Below are positions 15,358-24,300 of a stretch of 25,841 bases of DNA, one piece after another. The stretch covers positions 1-25,841 of the forward strand of contig CAYJVM010000013.1 of assembly GCA_964373665.1 (NCBI GenBank), read 5' to 3'. The position numbers and the translations under genes were made by a program. The stretch's first letter is position 1. Each line of letters opens with the position of its first letter. The stretch comes from JACOWB01 sp964373665 (GTDB lineage Archaea > Aenigmatarchaeota > Aenigmatarchaeia > CG10238-14 > SCSR01). Under the pieces are notes generated by a model, which was not told the origin of the DNA, did not search any database, and worked only from the letters and a program-made list of their open reading frames with translations.

Positions 15358-17823
15358 ATGAAAAGCCATATTAACGTGTTTGGCAATATTTATCGTATGA
15401 GAACAGTTGCACAAGCATCAGCATTGGTTAGCATTTTGATAATTTTGACATCGGTAATTGCGCAGTCAGTGAACACAACAACTAACGAAACAAATACAAC
15501 TGTATCCAAGCCTTCAATTACAATCTTTTATCCCAATGTGGGTACGGCAAACACGACTTATCCGGTTGTCGTTGCCAGACTCGGGATACCATTCAATTTA
15601 TTTGCTAAACAAGAAGCAGTTATCAGTGAGTATGGCGACATGAGGATTCAACTCAAGTCCATAGAAACCTTTCGTTGTTTTACAGCGCCATGCCCGCCAG
15701 ACGTGGCAAAGTTGATTATTTTTGCTCCTACCAGTTTTTACAAATCAATTGATTATGGAACTGAACTGAGACTTATCCAAGGATCTAGCGCTGAACTCTA
15801 CGGCACGAACATAACATTGGTCAAGCTTGCAGATGATAGTGCCACATTTATTGTGACAAAGGCAAAACAGGAGCCAATATACACGAAACTCAACCAAGAC
15901 TTTACGTTAGACCTTGGTCAGGAGGCTCATATTGTCGATTACAAGAACATGAAAGTCAAGTTCGTCCGCACGGTTTGCATAAAGGCGATAACACCATGTC
16001 CGCCTGACTATGTCCAGCTGGAGGTCTCCGCCGAAGAAATTAACAATGATAAACGCCAGAGCGTGGTTTCATTAATCAACCTGAAGGAAGGCGGGAGCGT
16101 GGAAGTGTTTGATACAGAACTGACATTGAAAAGCCTTTCTAGAGACTGGAAGAGCGTGACGATAAGAGTGGAAAAGAACGACGTTGTCTACTGCGAGGAT
16201 AATCCTACTGATGCCAACTGCGTTTGCAGGAGCGGCACCAAGAGCATTATAGAACTGCTTTCATATCCCTCACAAATCAGGTACGTGTGCATAGAAGGTG
16301 TTACTTATGTGCCGCTCAATGAGAAGTTTCTTTTGAAAGAAAATCAAATAGCTGTGCTGACAGAGTTCAAAACAATACAGATGAAGCTTAATCATATAGT
16401 AGAAACTTCTGTTATCACGGAAACTGCAGCATCAATACCGCTGCAGCAGGGAGAGCGAGTCCCCGGAACTCATTATGTAAATGTTGACATAACTTATAGG
16501 GTCTCGCCTAGCGGTTGGGAGCAGACACAGAACCTTAACATCGCTATAGGAGAGAGTCGAGAAATATTTGGTGTTAGACTCAGCTTAATTGATATAATTG
16601 ATGTTGATGATAACACCGCTCCGACAGGCAAAGCCAAGGCAGGTCTATTTGCATTCGAAAGAGTGGAAACAATCTCCGATACTGTCGACATAGGAATAGA
16701 ACCACGGGAGCAGAAAGTTGTGCAGGGGGATAAGGTAGAATACGAACTTACCATAGTTGACAAGCACCCGAAGATAGCTGTAATATGTGAAATAGGGCAA
16801 GAATGTCCTCAGCCAACACAGCCAAAATATACTTACAGATTACAGGTGATAGGTCTGCCATTTGGAAAAGATGTCCCTAGTGAAGTTGTTTTAGAGAGTG
16901 GTGAAAGGAAGAAAGTCATACTCACAGTCAATACGGCCGTGTCGGAGGAACCGGCTGAAGAAACAATACCGGTCACTGACGTTGGTCAAACTACATCCCA
17001 AAGAGTTTCAGTCCCGATCAGAGGAAAGGCAGTTGCAAACATACAGAAGAAATGCCTGGCTACCAATGTAAACTATGAAGAGTGCTTAATCTCAAAGCAG
17101 ATATCAAAGCAGGAGACAGTGGAAAGCACTGGAGAGACGGATGTAGTTGAAGAAGTAGGTACTGTGGATGTGGGCAAGCTTCCGGATCCATCACAAAGAG
17201 TGAGACCATATAAATTTGCCGTAAGAGTCGTAGGCGAATCGAACGAGATTGATGTTGCTTATGCCGCATTGTTGGTTGCCCCAGAAGATACGCCGCCAAC
17301 TCCTTCCGATACGATCGAGATTTCCCTGAAAAAAGGTTGGAACCTGGTGACATTCCCAGGCAAACCAAGGGATGTAAGGCTGGGAGGATGCGACAAGCTC
17401 GTCGGATACGTCTATATTGCTGAAGAAAAGAGATTCGTAAGCTTGCAGGAGGCGCAGAGAATACTAGGCGACAAAGTCTTCGACTATCTATCAAAGCATG
17501 CTTTCTGGGTATATTCCAAGTCCGATTGCAGTATTGTTGCCAAGGTCGACTCTCAAGTCTCTTACGACAGCATGAACATAGTTGAAGGATGGAACCTAGT
17601 GCCTATAACAGTAGAACTTGTCGGAAAGAGCTTTAAAGATGTGTCCGAAAATTGCGATATAGCCAAGATATACTTTTGGAATGCGGATACCCAGAAATGG
17701 GAGAGCGTAACACCAGAGCAGACATTTTCTGAAAAGCAAATCTATAAGGGACTGGCCGTAAAAAGTAATAATTATTGCGAGCTTGGTAATACCGTGGTAT
17801 CACCGCCGCCGTTCCCGGAGTGA
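15358..17823 (+). CDS. Large secreted surface protein with CPPD repeats and GWNL modules, 821 aa
   Basis: A signal peptide lies at about 14-36 (MRTVAQASALVSILIILTS), so M14 (15397) is an alternative start. A Thr/Asn-rich region (38-50) with N-x-T sites follows. Two clear repeated domains (about 74-168 and 177-271) share the pattern G-Q/K-EA-x-I-x-[ED]Y-x-[DN]M-[RK] ... C-x(6)-CPPD or close (C107/C112 and C207/C214), then ELTL/ITLV strands; a third relative at about 318-430 lacks the cysteines. An Ig-like region (about 455-590) with alternating strands comes next. At the C-terminus are two KGWNLVTFPG / EGWNLVPITV modules (about 656-735 and 742-812), a type common in archaeal surface proteins. 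No C-terminal anchor. Followed four bases later by a one-pass membrane protein. Confidence 0.85.
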   Translation: MKSHINVFGNIYRMRTVAQASALVSILIILTSVIAQSVNTTTNETNTTVSKPSITIFYPNVGTANTTYPVVVARLGIPFNLFAKQEAVISEYGDMRIQLKSIETFRCFTAPCPPDVAKLIIFAPTSFYKSIDYGTELRLIQGSSAELYGTNITLVKLADDSATFIVTKAKQEPIYTKLNQDFTLDLGQEAHIVDYKNMKVKFVRTVCIKAITPCPPDYVQLEVSAEEINNDKRQSVVSLINLKEGGSVEVFDTELTLKSLSRDWKSVTIRVEKNDVVYCEDNPTDANCVCRSGTKSIIELLSYPSQIRYVCIEGVTYVPLNEKFLLKENQIAVLTEFKTIQMKLNHIVETSVITETAASIPLQQGERVPGTHYVNVDITYRVSPSGWEQTQNLNIAIGESREIFGVRLSLIDIIDVDDNTAPTGKAKAGLFAFERVETISDTVDIGIEPREQKVVQGDKVEYELTIVDKHPKIAVICEIGQECPQPTQPKYTYRLQVIGLPFGKDVPSEVVLESGERKKVILTVNTAVSEEPAEETIPVTDVGQTTSQRVSVPIRGKAVANIQKKCLATNVNYEECLISKQISKQETVESTGETDVVEEVGTVDVGKLPDPSQRVRPYKFAVRVVGESNEIDVAYAALLVAPEDTPPTPSDTIEISLKKGWNLVTFPGKPRDVRLGGCDKLVGYVYIAEEKRFVSLQEAQRILGDKVFDYLSKHAFWVYSKSDCSIVAKVDSQVSYDSMNIVEGWNLVPITVELVGKSFKDVSENCDIAKIYFWNADTQKWESVTPEQTFSEKQIYKGLAVKSNNYCELGNTVVSPPPFPE

Positions 17824-17827
17824 TTGA

Positions 17828-18010
17828 ATGAATGCAATGATTATGGTGCTGGTTATAGTCGTCCTTGCCCTAGTTGCAGTTATAGGCTATTTGCTGTTCT
17901 TTTCAGATGAATTAGACCAAGGCTTTCTCGGACAGGGCGAACAAGAAACTCCTGACCTCAGTGGAGTATTCGAAGAAAGCGATGTAACGCCTCCCCAGTT
18001 GCCGTCATAA
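17828..18010 (+). CDS. Small one-pass membrane protein, 60 aa
   Basis: Residues 4-25 are strongly hydrophobic (MIMVLVIVVLALVAVIGYLLFF), followed by an acidic 35-residue tail (ELDQGFLGQGEQETPDLSGV). It starts four bases after the stop of the surface protein gene, so the two are likely translated from one message. An accessory or anchor for the surface protein is possible, but no family is recognised. A second ATG at codon 4 could also be used. Confidence 0.7.
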   Translation: MNAMIMVLVIVVLALVAVIGYLLFFSDELDQGFLGQGEQETPDLSGVFEESDVTPPQLPS

Positions 18011-18041
18011 GTTTTGTCAATATTTTCCAAATTGAAGAATA

Positions 18042-18521
18042 ATGGAAAAAGTTAAATCCTTTAAATTCAATAATGTATCAATGTCAGTAAACGGGCCCGA
18101 CTATTTGCTGAGATACTGGCATCTTCACGGCGATTTCAGCCACGCTAGGAATGGACCAACTGTAATATTTGATCAAAGTTTCGGCCCTGTGTGGTTGGCA
18201 GATGCTTTGGAAGCAGACGGCATCAGGATTGCTAGGGCACCCAGCGTTTATGCTGTGCCAGACGATACAATAAGAAAAGTCGGTGATTACTATGGCGGGA
18301 TCATCATAACAAAGGACCATGACTTTTGGAAACATCCCGGTTCTTTAGTGGTGTCTGGCCATCTTGGTCGGCATGATGGAGAAGACCTTGGTGCAGACAT
18401 ACGATATATACATGGCAAAATCGATGAACTCCCAGAAAGACCAGCAAGAAGCAAAATACCATATGAAAGGGAGAGAATACAAAGCTTAAGGCAATACGCC
18501 CAGCAGATTCGATCATCTTGA
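18042..18521 (+). CDS. PIN-like (DUF5615-like) domain protein, 159 aa
   Basis: After about 40 unrecognised residues comes a compact PIN-like core: an Asp in VIFDQS (D44), helix WLADALEADGIRIA, then P-D-D at 73-75, a helix TIRKVGDYYGG, and a strand with Asp pair IIITKDHDF (D92, D94). This is the arrangement of DUF5615/Mut7-C-type PIN-like nucleases, in which three or four acidic residues bind metal. The C-terminal part has H/R-rich patches (SGHLGRHDGED) and a basic tail. No toxin-antitoxin partner is visible beside it; the next gene is on the other strand. It lacks a signal peptide. RNA cleavage is inferred from family, not shown. Confidence 0.6.
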   Translation: MEKVKSFKFNNVSMSVNGPDYLLRYWHLHGDFSHARNGPTVIFDQSFGPVWLADALEADGIRIARAPSVYAVPDDTIRKVGDYYGGIIITKDHDFWKHPGSLVVSGHLGRHDGEDLGADIRYIHGKIDELPERPARSKIPYERERIQSLRQYAQQIRSS

Positions 18522-18526
18522 CATTT

Positions 18527-18727
18527 TCACTTCTTCAGCGCATTGTTGTTGTAAATCAAGATTCCCAACGCTACAACCGTCAAAAATAGGCCAACTATAA
18601 CATATTCTGAATGTTCCTGGTCCCCCAACCCAACGGCAACATGGGCAGCATGCGGCAAAAAGGCAAGCAATAGTCCTACAGCCAGCAGCAAAGTACCTGC
18701 AATGTCCAAAGACTTGTTCGGCTTCAT
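18527..18727 (-). CDS. Small membrane protein with two membrane segments, 66 aa
   Basis: The frame is open up to a TTG at 18775, but I prefer the ATG at 18727, which lies 25 bases after the stop of the upstream membrane gene rather than overlapping it and gives a clean N-terminus (MKPNKSLDIAGTLLLAVGLL). Two hydrophobic segments, about 8-27 and 43-60, are joined by a short loop with HAAHVAVGLGDQEHSE. It is not recognised as a known family. It is the second gene of a minus-strand pair with the DUF4383-like gene and may act with it at the membrane. Confidence 0.65.
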   Translation of the reverse strand: MKPNKSLDIAGTLLLAVGLLLAFLPHAAHVAVGLGDQEHSEYVIVGLFLTVVALGILIYNNNALKK

Positions 18728-18752
18728 AAAACCAATAAAGAAAGAAATGGGG

Positions 18753-19112
18753 TTACTGCTTAACCCCGAATGCAACTCCCAAGGAGACAGCGCCTATAGC
18801 GACATGCAACAGGCTTATGTTCTGGCTAATGTTCAATGTTGAAGCAAATATGCCTGCTCCACCGCCAATCCCAGGTATAAACCATAGGACGCCTAGAACA
18901 GCAGCTATTATTCCAAGAACCATGTTGTAGTTCTTGGCAGCTCCCATTCCTTGCATTCCTAACCAGATGCCTACTGCCCCCCCTACGAGGTGCAATACGT
19001 TCTGTGCCATGTTAACCGAAAAGATGGCACCAGTCTCATACACTATTGGATTGCCTACGAATCCAAGAAGGCCTACCAGCGCCAGGACGGCACCAATGAC
19101 CATAGCGTACAT
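18753..19112 (-). CDS. DUF4383-like membrane protein, 119 aa
   Basis: Four hydrophobic stretches are visible: about 3-20 (AMVIGAVLALVGLLGFVG), 36-56 (AQNVLHLVGGAVGIWLG), 64-82 (MVLGIIAAVLGVLWFIPG) and 98-117 (ISLLHVAIGAVSLGVAFG). The two NVLHLVGG / SLLHVAIG motifs with His are typical of DUF4383. Upstream, on the minus strand, CTTTATAAG (19163-19171) is a TATA box and a second palindromic GTTTATAAAC lies at 19201-19210; a leader with GGTGGT is present. Function of the family is unknown. It is followed by a small two-pass membrane protein. Confidence 0.75.
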   Translation of the reverse strand: MYAMVIGAVLALVGLLGFVGNPIVYETGAIFSVNMAQNVLHLVGGAVGIWLGMQGMGAAKNYNMVLGIIAAVLGVLWFIPGIGGGAGIFASTLNISQNISLLHVAIGAVSLGVAFGVKQ

Positions 19113-19213
19113 TTTTTGTATACTATCGATTCATACCACCTAAATTAATTTCCAGAAAACGACTTATAAAGATATACTTGGAACTGGAACAGGGGAGAAG
19201 GTTTATAAACTAG

Positions 19214-19483
19214 CTACTCTTCCCCAGAGCTTTGGCGGCGCCCATTCCTTGCATCATCGCCTGCCTTGGCAAATGAATCTATAATATGCCTGCCTTCTGC
19301 CAGATAGCCTATCGCATACTGGGTGGTATCGAACATATAGCCTGGCAAGTACCGGAAAGGCCCTAGCGTCGTCCCAGCTCTTGATGACAAGTCGTTATAC
19401 ACGGTCTTCAACCAGTCGCTTCCATAATTCAGCCCTAAAACTAGGGCGCATGCAGCTAAAGCAATTCTTGTCTTCCTGCCCAT
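19214..19483 (-). CDS. Small exported or anchored protein, 89 aa
   Basis: The frame is open to a TTG at 19489 but the ATG at 19483 is preferred because MGRKTRIALAACALVLGLNY is a good signal peptide or N-anchor. The rest is polar, with a helix (YGSDWLKTVYNDLS), an aromatic loop (GPFRYLPGYMFDTTQYAIGY) and a basic, glycine-rich C-terminus (DDARNGRRQSSGEE). No family is recognised. It is divergent from the winged-helix gene at 19577. Confidence 0.6.
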   Translation of the reverse strand: MGRKTRIALAACALVLGLNYGSDWLKTVYNDLSSRAGTTLGPFRYLPGYMFDTTQYAIGYLAEGRHIIDSFAKAGDDARNGRRQSSGEE

Positions 19484-19576
19484 ATACAATTGAAAGACAT
19501 ACTCTTATATAAACTGATTCTTTGCATTGTTAGGCTGTTAATCACGCTTAAATATCTTCAGTCATTATCTTCCATT

Positions 19577-20206
19577 ATGAACGACAAAGAGTTAAGCAGC
19601 GAATTTAAAAGGCTCTTGGAGCTTGCCCAGTTAGTCGGCGAGTCGCAATTTATTGAAGACAAACTGGCGCACATCCTCAGGCACTTGGACGATGCTGAAG
19701 AGTTGCTGGATACTGACATGAGAAAGGCGGAAGACGGAGATTCTATATACATTTCCCGAACTATGGGGAGGCTTTGGAGGGGTTTGAGGGAGACTAGAAG
19801 AGTGTATTCAGCTAGGAATCGTGAGATTCTTGATGCTTTGGGAAGCACCGGGTTCCAGCCGCATGACTTTACAGATTCAGCTGTTCGACAAATGCTTGGA
19901 CTAGTTGAAGGCTACTCACAGGAAGCCGCTAGCGAGGCGCTTGCGCAATACAATCAGCCTGAGAGACAGCCGAAGCGCAAGCCGCGAGGCACCAAGTCGC
20001 AAAGAGTCTTAAGGTACGTAGGAATATACTGCAAAACTGACGGGAGAGGGCCGACCATAAAAGAAATGTTATCTGATGCCAGAACTGGACTAAAAGAAAG
20101 TCAGCTTCGCACTGTCGTAAATGGATTGGTGGATTACGGCAGCCTTGCAAAAGTTCCATATCGTGAGGGCAGAAGCAGTAATTTCAGATACCCGTTAGCT
20201 AGGTAA
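19577..20206 (+). CDS. Helical protein with C-terminal winged helix, 209 aa
   Basis: The frame is open from 19490, but the ATG at 19577 is chosen: CTTAAATAT at 19548-19556 is a TATA box exactly 25 bases upstream, giving a leaderless message. The first 110 residues are helical with acidic heptad-like spacing (LLELAQLVGESQFIEDKLAH, DDAEELLDTDMRK). A proline/arginine-rich linker (QPERQPKRKPRGTKSQ) leads to a winged helix at about 139-209 (RVLRYVGIYCKTDGRGPTIK, LKESQLRTVVNGLVDYG, SNFRYPL). The linker and C-terminus are basic, suggesting DNA binding. No family name can be given. Confidence 0.7.
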   Translation: MNDKELSSEFKRLLELAQLVGESQFIEDKLAHILRHLDDAEELLDTDMRKAEDGDSIYISRTMGRLWRGLRETRRVYSARNREILDALGSTGFQPHDFTDSAVRQMLGLVEGYSQEAASEALAQYNQPERQPKRKPRGTKSQRVLRYVGIYCKTDGRGPTIKEMLSDARTGLKESQLRTVVNGLVDYGSLAKVPYREGRSSNFRYPLAR

Positions 20207-20212
20207 ACACCA

Positions 20213-20252
20213 ACTTTTTAAGTCTAAAAAAGCAACCTAAAAGGGGGTTTGA
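20213..20252 (+). promoter_or_regulatory. carA promoter and Shine-Dalgarno
   Basis: CTTTTTAAG is a TATA-like box and AGGGGG at 20242-20247 is a strong ribosome site. The site is five bases before the ATC at 20253, the position where the conserved protein N-terminus begins, and 41 bases before the first normal start codon in frame (TTG at 20289). Confidence 0.6.
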
Positions 20253-21374
20253 ATCAAAGCTGCTTTAGCGCTTGAAGACGGTGCAATATTGACTGGTACT
20301 GGCTTTGGCCATCCAACAGAGGTGTCTGGTGAAGTCGTTTTCAACACTGGCATGGTCGGCTATCCAGAATCCTTGACAGATCCATCTTATTTTGGGCAGA
20401 TACTGGTTCCTACATGGCCGCTGGTTGGCACATACGGAGTCCCTTCAATCAGCATTGCTGACAATTTCGGCATACCCCTGCATTTCGAGTCTGACAGGAT
20501 ACAGGTGACAGGCTATTGTATTTCGGAATTGCAGGCTAGCCCGAGCCACTGGTCAAGCGAGAAAACTCTCGACGAATGGTTCAGGGAGAAAAAGGTACCT
20601 GGCATATGCGGCATAGATACACGTGAGCTGACAAAGAGACTGAGAATCAGTGGGACGATGCTCGGAATACTCCAAGTCGCTGAAGATATTGACATCGAGA
20701 GGTTGAAAGCAAAAGCCAAGTCAATACAAGATCCGAATGCGTCTGATTTGGTGAAATCAGTCAGCGTAGACAAGCCAATTGAATATGGCCCCGGGAATTC
20801 TCCTAAAGTTGCTTTGATAGACTGCGGGGTCAAGTTCGGCATACTGAGAAACCTTCTTGCTAGAAATGCCAGCGTGATGAGAGTTCCTTATGACTTTTCC
20901 GCCAAGGAGATTTTACGGCATGACCCGTCAGGAGTCGTGATTTCCAACGGTCCTGGAGATCCGAAGATATGTGCGAAGACTATAAATGCAGTAAAGGAAT
21001 TGTTGGAGACTGGGATACCGGTCATGGGCATCTGCCTTGGCAGCCAGATTTTAGGCTTGGCAGTTGGCGGCGATACTTTCAAGTTGAAATTCGGGCATCG
21101 GGCGCAAAACCATCCTTGCGTGGACTTGGAAACCAAGCGAGCCTACATCACCACGCAAAATCACGGATATACAGTCGCTCCAAAATCTTTGGACAAAACA
21201 AATTTCACAGTGAATTTCATTAACGCCAATGATAAAACTGTCGAGGGTATTAAGCATAAAGGCAAGCCTGTATTTGGCGTACAATTCCATCCGGAAGCAT
21301 CGCCCGGGCCTTACGAAACAGGATTTTTGTTCGATAAGTTCTTGAAGGAGGTGATTGAATTCCCAGGGATGTGA
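20253..21374 (+). CDS. carA: Carbamoyl-phosphate synthase small subunit, 373 aa, start codon unusual
   Basis: CarA hydrolyses glutamine and passes ammonia to CarB. The N-terminal domain (TGTGFGHPTEVSGEVVFNTG, CGIDTRELTKRLR) and the class I amidotransferase domain are complete: nucleophile Cys in GICLGSQ (C249 counted from TTG 20289) and His-Glu in FHPEASPG (H334, E336). Conserved CarA N-termini read like KAALALEDG; here these residues are in frame upstream of the TTG, in IKAALALEDGAIL, beginning at an ATC (20253) five bases after AGGGGG and directly after an in-frame TGA. Thus either translation starts at a non-standard AUC or a base is missing or changed. Using TTG 20289 would cut the first strand. 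The TGA stop overlaps the carB GTG by four bases. Confidence 0.93.
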   Translation: MKAALALEDGAILTGTGFGHPTEVSGEVVFNTGMVGYPESLTDPSYFGQILVPTWPLVGTYGVPSISIADNFGIPLHFESDRIQVTGYCISELQASPSHWSSEKTLDEWFREKKVPGICGIDTRELTKRLRISGTMLGILQVAEDIDIERLKAKAKSIQDPNASDLVKSVSVDKPIEYGPGNSPKVALIDCGVKFGILRNLLARNASVMRVPYDFSAKEILRHDPSGVVISNGPGDPKICAKTINAVKELLETGIPVMGICLGSQILGLAVGGDTFKLKFGHRAQNHPCVDLETKRAYITTQNHGYTVAPKSLDKTNFTVNFINANDKTVEGIKHKGKPVFGVQFHPEASPGPYETGFLFDKFLKEVIEFPGM

Positions 21375-24300
21375 ATATTAAGAAAGTTTTAATCCTCGGT
21401 AGCGGCGCAAAGTGTTAAAACACGCGATTTCAAAATTGGGGAGGCAGGTGAATTTGACTACTCTGGAGCCCAGGCAATCAAAGCATTGAAAGAGGATGGA
21501 ATAAAGGTAGTTTTGGCAAATCCCAACATAGCCACGATACAAACGGACACAAAATTTGTGGACAAAGTATATTCAGTCCCTCTCAACACCGAGTTCTTGG
21601 AAAAAATCCTTGAGAAGGAAAGGCCTGATGGGATTCTTCTCGGATTTGGAGGGCAGACTGCGTTGAATTTGGGGATGGAACTATATGAAAAAGGAATATT
21701 GGACAGATATTCTGTAAAAGTCTTCGGGACTGGAATTGATGCAATAGAGACTTGCGACAATAGAGAAAAGTTCCGGTCCATGATGGTTCGAAATGACATA
21801 CCTGTGCCAAAAAGCAAAAAGGCCAATTCTATAGACGAAGCCCTGTCAGCCGCGGAAGAAATAGGATATCCTGTAATTGTCAGAGTCGCATACACTTTAG
21901 GCGGACAAGGGTCCGGTATCGCGCGTGACTATAAGGAATTAATAGAAATCGCGTCAAAAGGTCTGGCGCAAAGCAGGATAAACCAAGTGCTAGTAGAGGA
22001 ATACCTCGATAAATGGAAAGAAATTGAATACGAGGTGATGAGGGATGGGGAAGGCAACTGCACTATAGTGTGCAACATGGAAAATTTTGATCCTTTGGGG
22101 ATTCATACTGGAGAGAGCATAGTCGTAGCCCCATCGCAGACACTGACGAATCGAGAGTACCATGCACTCAGGATGATTGCCTTTAAAGCAATCAATGCAC
22201 TCGAGATAGTTGGCGAATGCAACATACAGTTCGCAGTACATCCGGAAAAGGAAGAGTATCTCGTGATAGAAGTCAACTCAAGGCTGTCCAGAAGTTCTGC
22301 ATTAGCAAGCAAAGCTACAGGATACCCCATCGCATATACGGCGGCGAAGCTTTCAATCGGATACATGCTCCCAGAACTCACAAACAAAGTGACTGGTATG
22401 ACTACAGCCTTCTTTGAGCCAGCTCTGGATTACGTGACAATCAAGATTCCAAGGTGGGATTTCCAAAAATTTAAAAATGTCAGTTGGAGGATAGATACGC
22501 AGATGAAGTCGGTCGGGGAAGTGATGGCGATAGGCAGGACGTTCGAAGAGGCTATGCAGAAGGCCGTGAGAATGCTTGACATTGGTAAAGAGCTGACCGA
22601 TGTTGACAGCATGAAAAACGACATTAAAAAAATCGAATACGAGATAGAATACCCCACAGACAAAAGAATTTTCTACATAGTCAAGGCCCTGCAACTAGGT
22701 GTTGCTATAGATGAGATAAATAAATTATCCGGAATAGACAAATGGTTTCTGCACAAAATAAAAAACATAGTCGACTTGGAGAACAAGCTCAAGTCCCAGA
22801 GCATGACTTCTGAGATGATGAAAAAGCTGAAACAGTTTGGCTTCTCTGATGCAAGAATAGGAAAACTTGTCCAAAAAAGCGAAAACGAAATCAGGAGATT
22901 GAGAAAGTCATATGGAATAGTTCCTGTAGTTAAGCAAATCGATACGCTGTCAGCAGAGTGGCCGGCCGTGACAAACTATCTTTACTTGACTTACAACGGC
23001 GATTCTGACGATTTGATATTTGAGAAAAGGAATAAAATAATAGTTCTCGGCTCTGGATGTTACAAAATCGGAAGCAGCGTCGAATTTGACTGGTGCTGCG
23101 TCAACATGGCTTGGGCGTTGAAGAATAGAAACGTGGACGAGATAATAATGATAAATTACAATCCTGAAACTGTTTCGACGGACTACGACATCTCGGACAA
23201 GCTTTACTTCGAAGAGATAACCTTGGAGACGGTCTTAGACATAATTGAGAAGGAGAACGCGAGCGGAGTGGTAGTGAGTGTGGGCGGCCAGATACCGAAT
23301 AATCTCGCATTGAAGCTCGCGGCGAATGCTGTTACAATACTCGGGACTTCCGCAGAGAATGTTGACAGAGCCGAGGATAGGGCCAAGTTCAGCGCGATTT
23401 TGGATGAATTAAAAATACCGCAACCCCGATGGAGCAAATTGGACACCTTGGAAAATGCGAAAAAGTTCGCAAACGAAATCGGTTATCCGGTGATGATAAG
23501 ACCTTCTTATGTTTTGGCAGGCTCCAAGATGCAGCTGGCAAACGACGAAAATGAGCTGGAGAAGCGCCTGAAAATCGAAATCAACATATCACACGATCAT
23601 CCAGTTGTGATGTCAAAATTTTTGACGGAAGCGCAGGAGGTGGAAGTTGATGCTGTGAGTGACGGTAGCAATGTCTTTATAGGATCTATACTCGAGCATT
23701 TAGAGGAAGCTGGGGTCCATTCGGGAGATGCTACTATATCCATCCCTACCATAACCATAAGCGAGGATATCAAAAGTGAAATTCGTGATTACACAAGGAA
23801 AATTGCAAAAGCACTGAATATCAAAGGGCCGTTTAATATACAATACATGGTTAAGAGCGGGGACGTATATGTGATAGAATGCAATCTGAGAGCAAGCAGA
23901 AGCGTGCCGTTTGTTTCCAAGACAGTCGGTGTAAACTTGATGGACTTGTCGGCTGATGTATTTCTGGGAAGCAGTGTTGAAGACGGTGAAGCCGTTCCGA
24001 ATATCTTCGCAGTCAAGTTCCCGCAATTCTCCTTTATGAGATTAAAGGGTGCCGATCCTGTTACCAGCGTGGATATGGTGTCGACCGGGGAGGTTGCATG
24101 TTTCGGAAAAAGCTTCAAAGAGGCATTCTTGAAATCATTAATTGCATCCGGGTTCAAGCTGCCGAAAAAGACGATATTGTTGTCAACAGGTTCGCCCAAG
24201 ACAAAGAATTACCTGCTTGAAAGTGTGAGAAAGCTGGCTGGGATGGGATTCGATCTTTACGCTACCCAAGGCACCGCCAAATTTCTGGAAGAACATGGAA

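Noticed and set aside
18728..18775. TTG start at 18775 for the small two-pass membrane protein
   Set aside because: It overlaps the upstream gene and adds residues without a matching membrane topology; the ATG at 18727 is cleaner.
19160..19212. Plus-strand promoter for an antisense RNA, from TATA-like CTTATAAAG and GTTTATAAAC
   Set aside because: Both elements read equally well on the minus strand, where they fit the DUF4383-like gene; no conserved RNA or gene is seen on the plus strand.
23789..24199. Minus-strand open frame of 136 codons inside carB
   Set aside because: It lies fully within a strongly conserved coding region and has no recognisable domain; a shadow frame.
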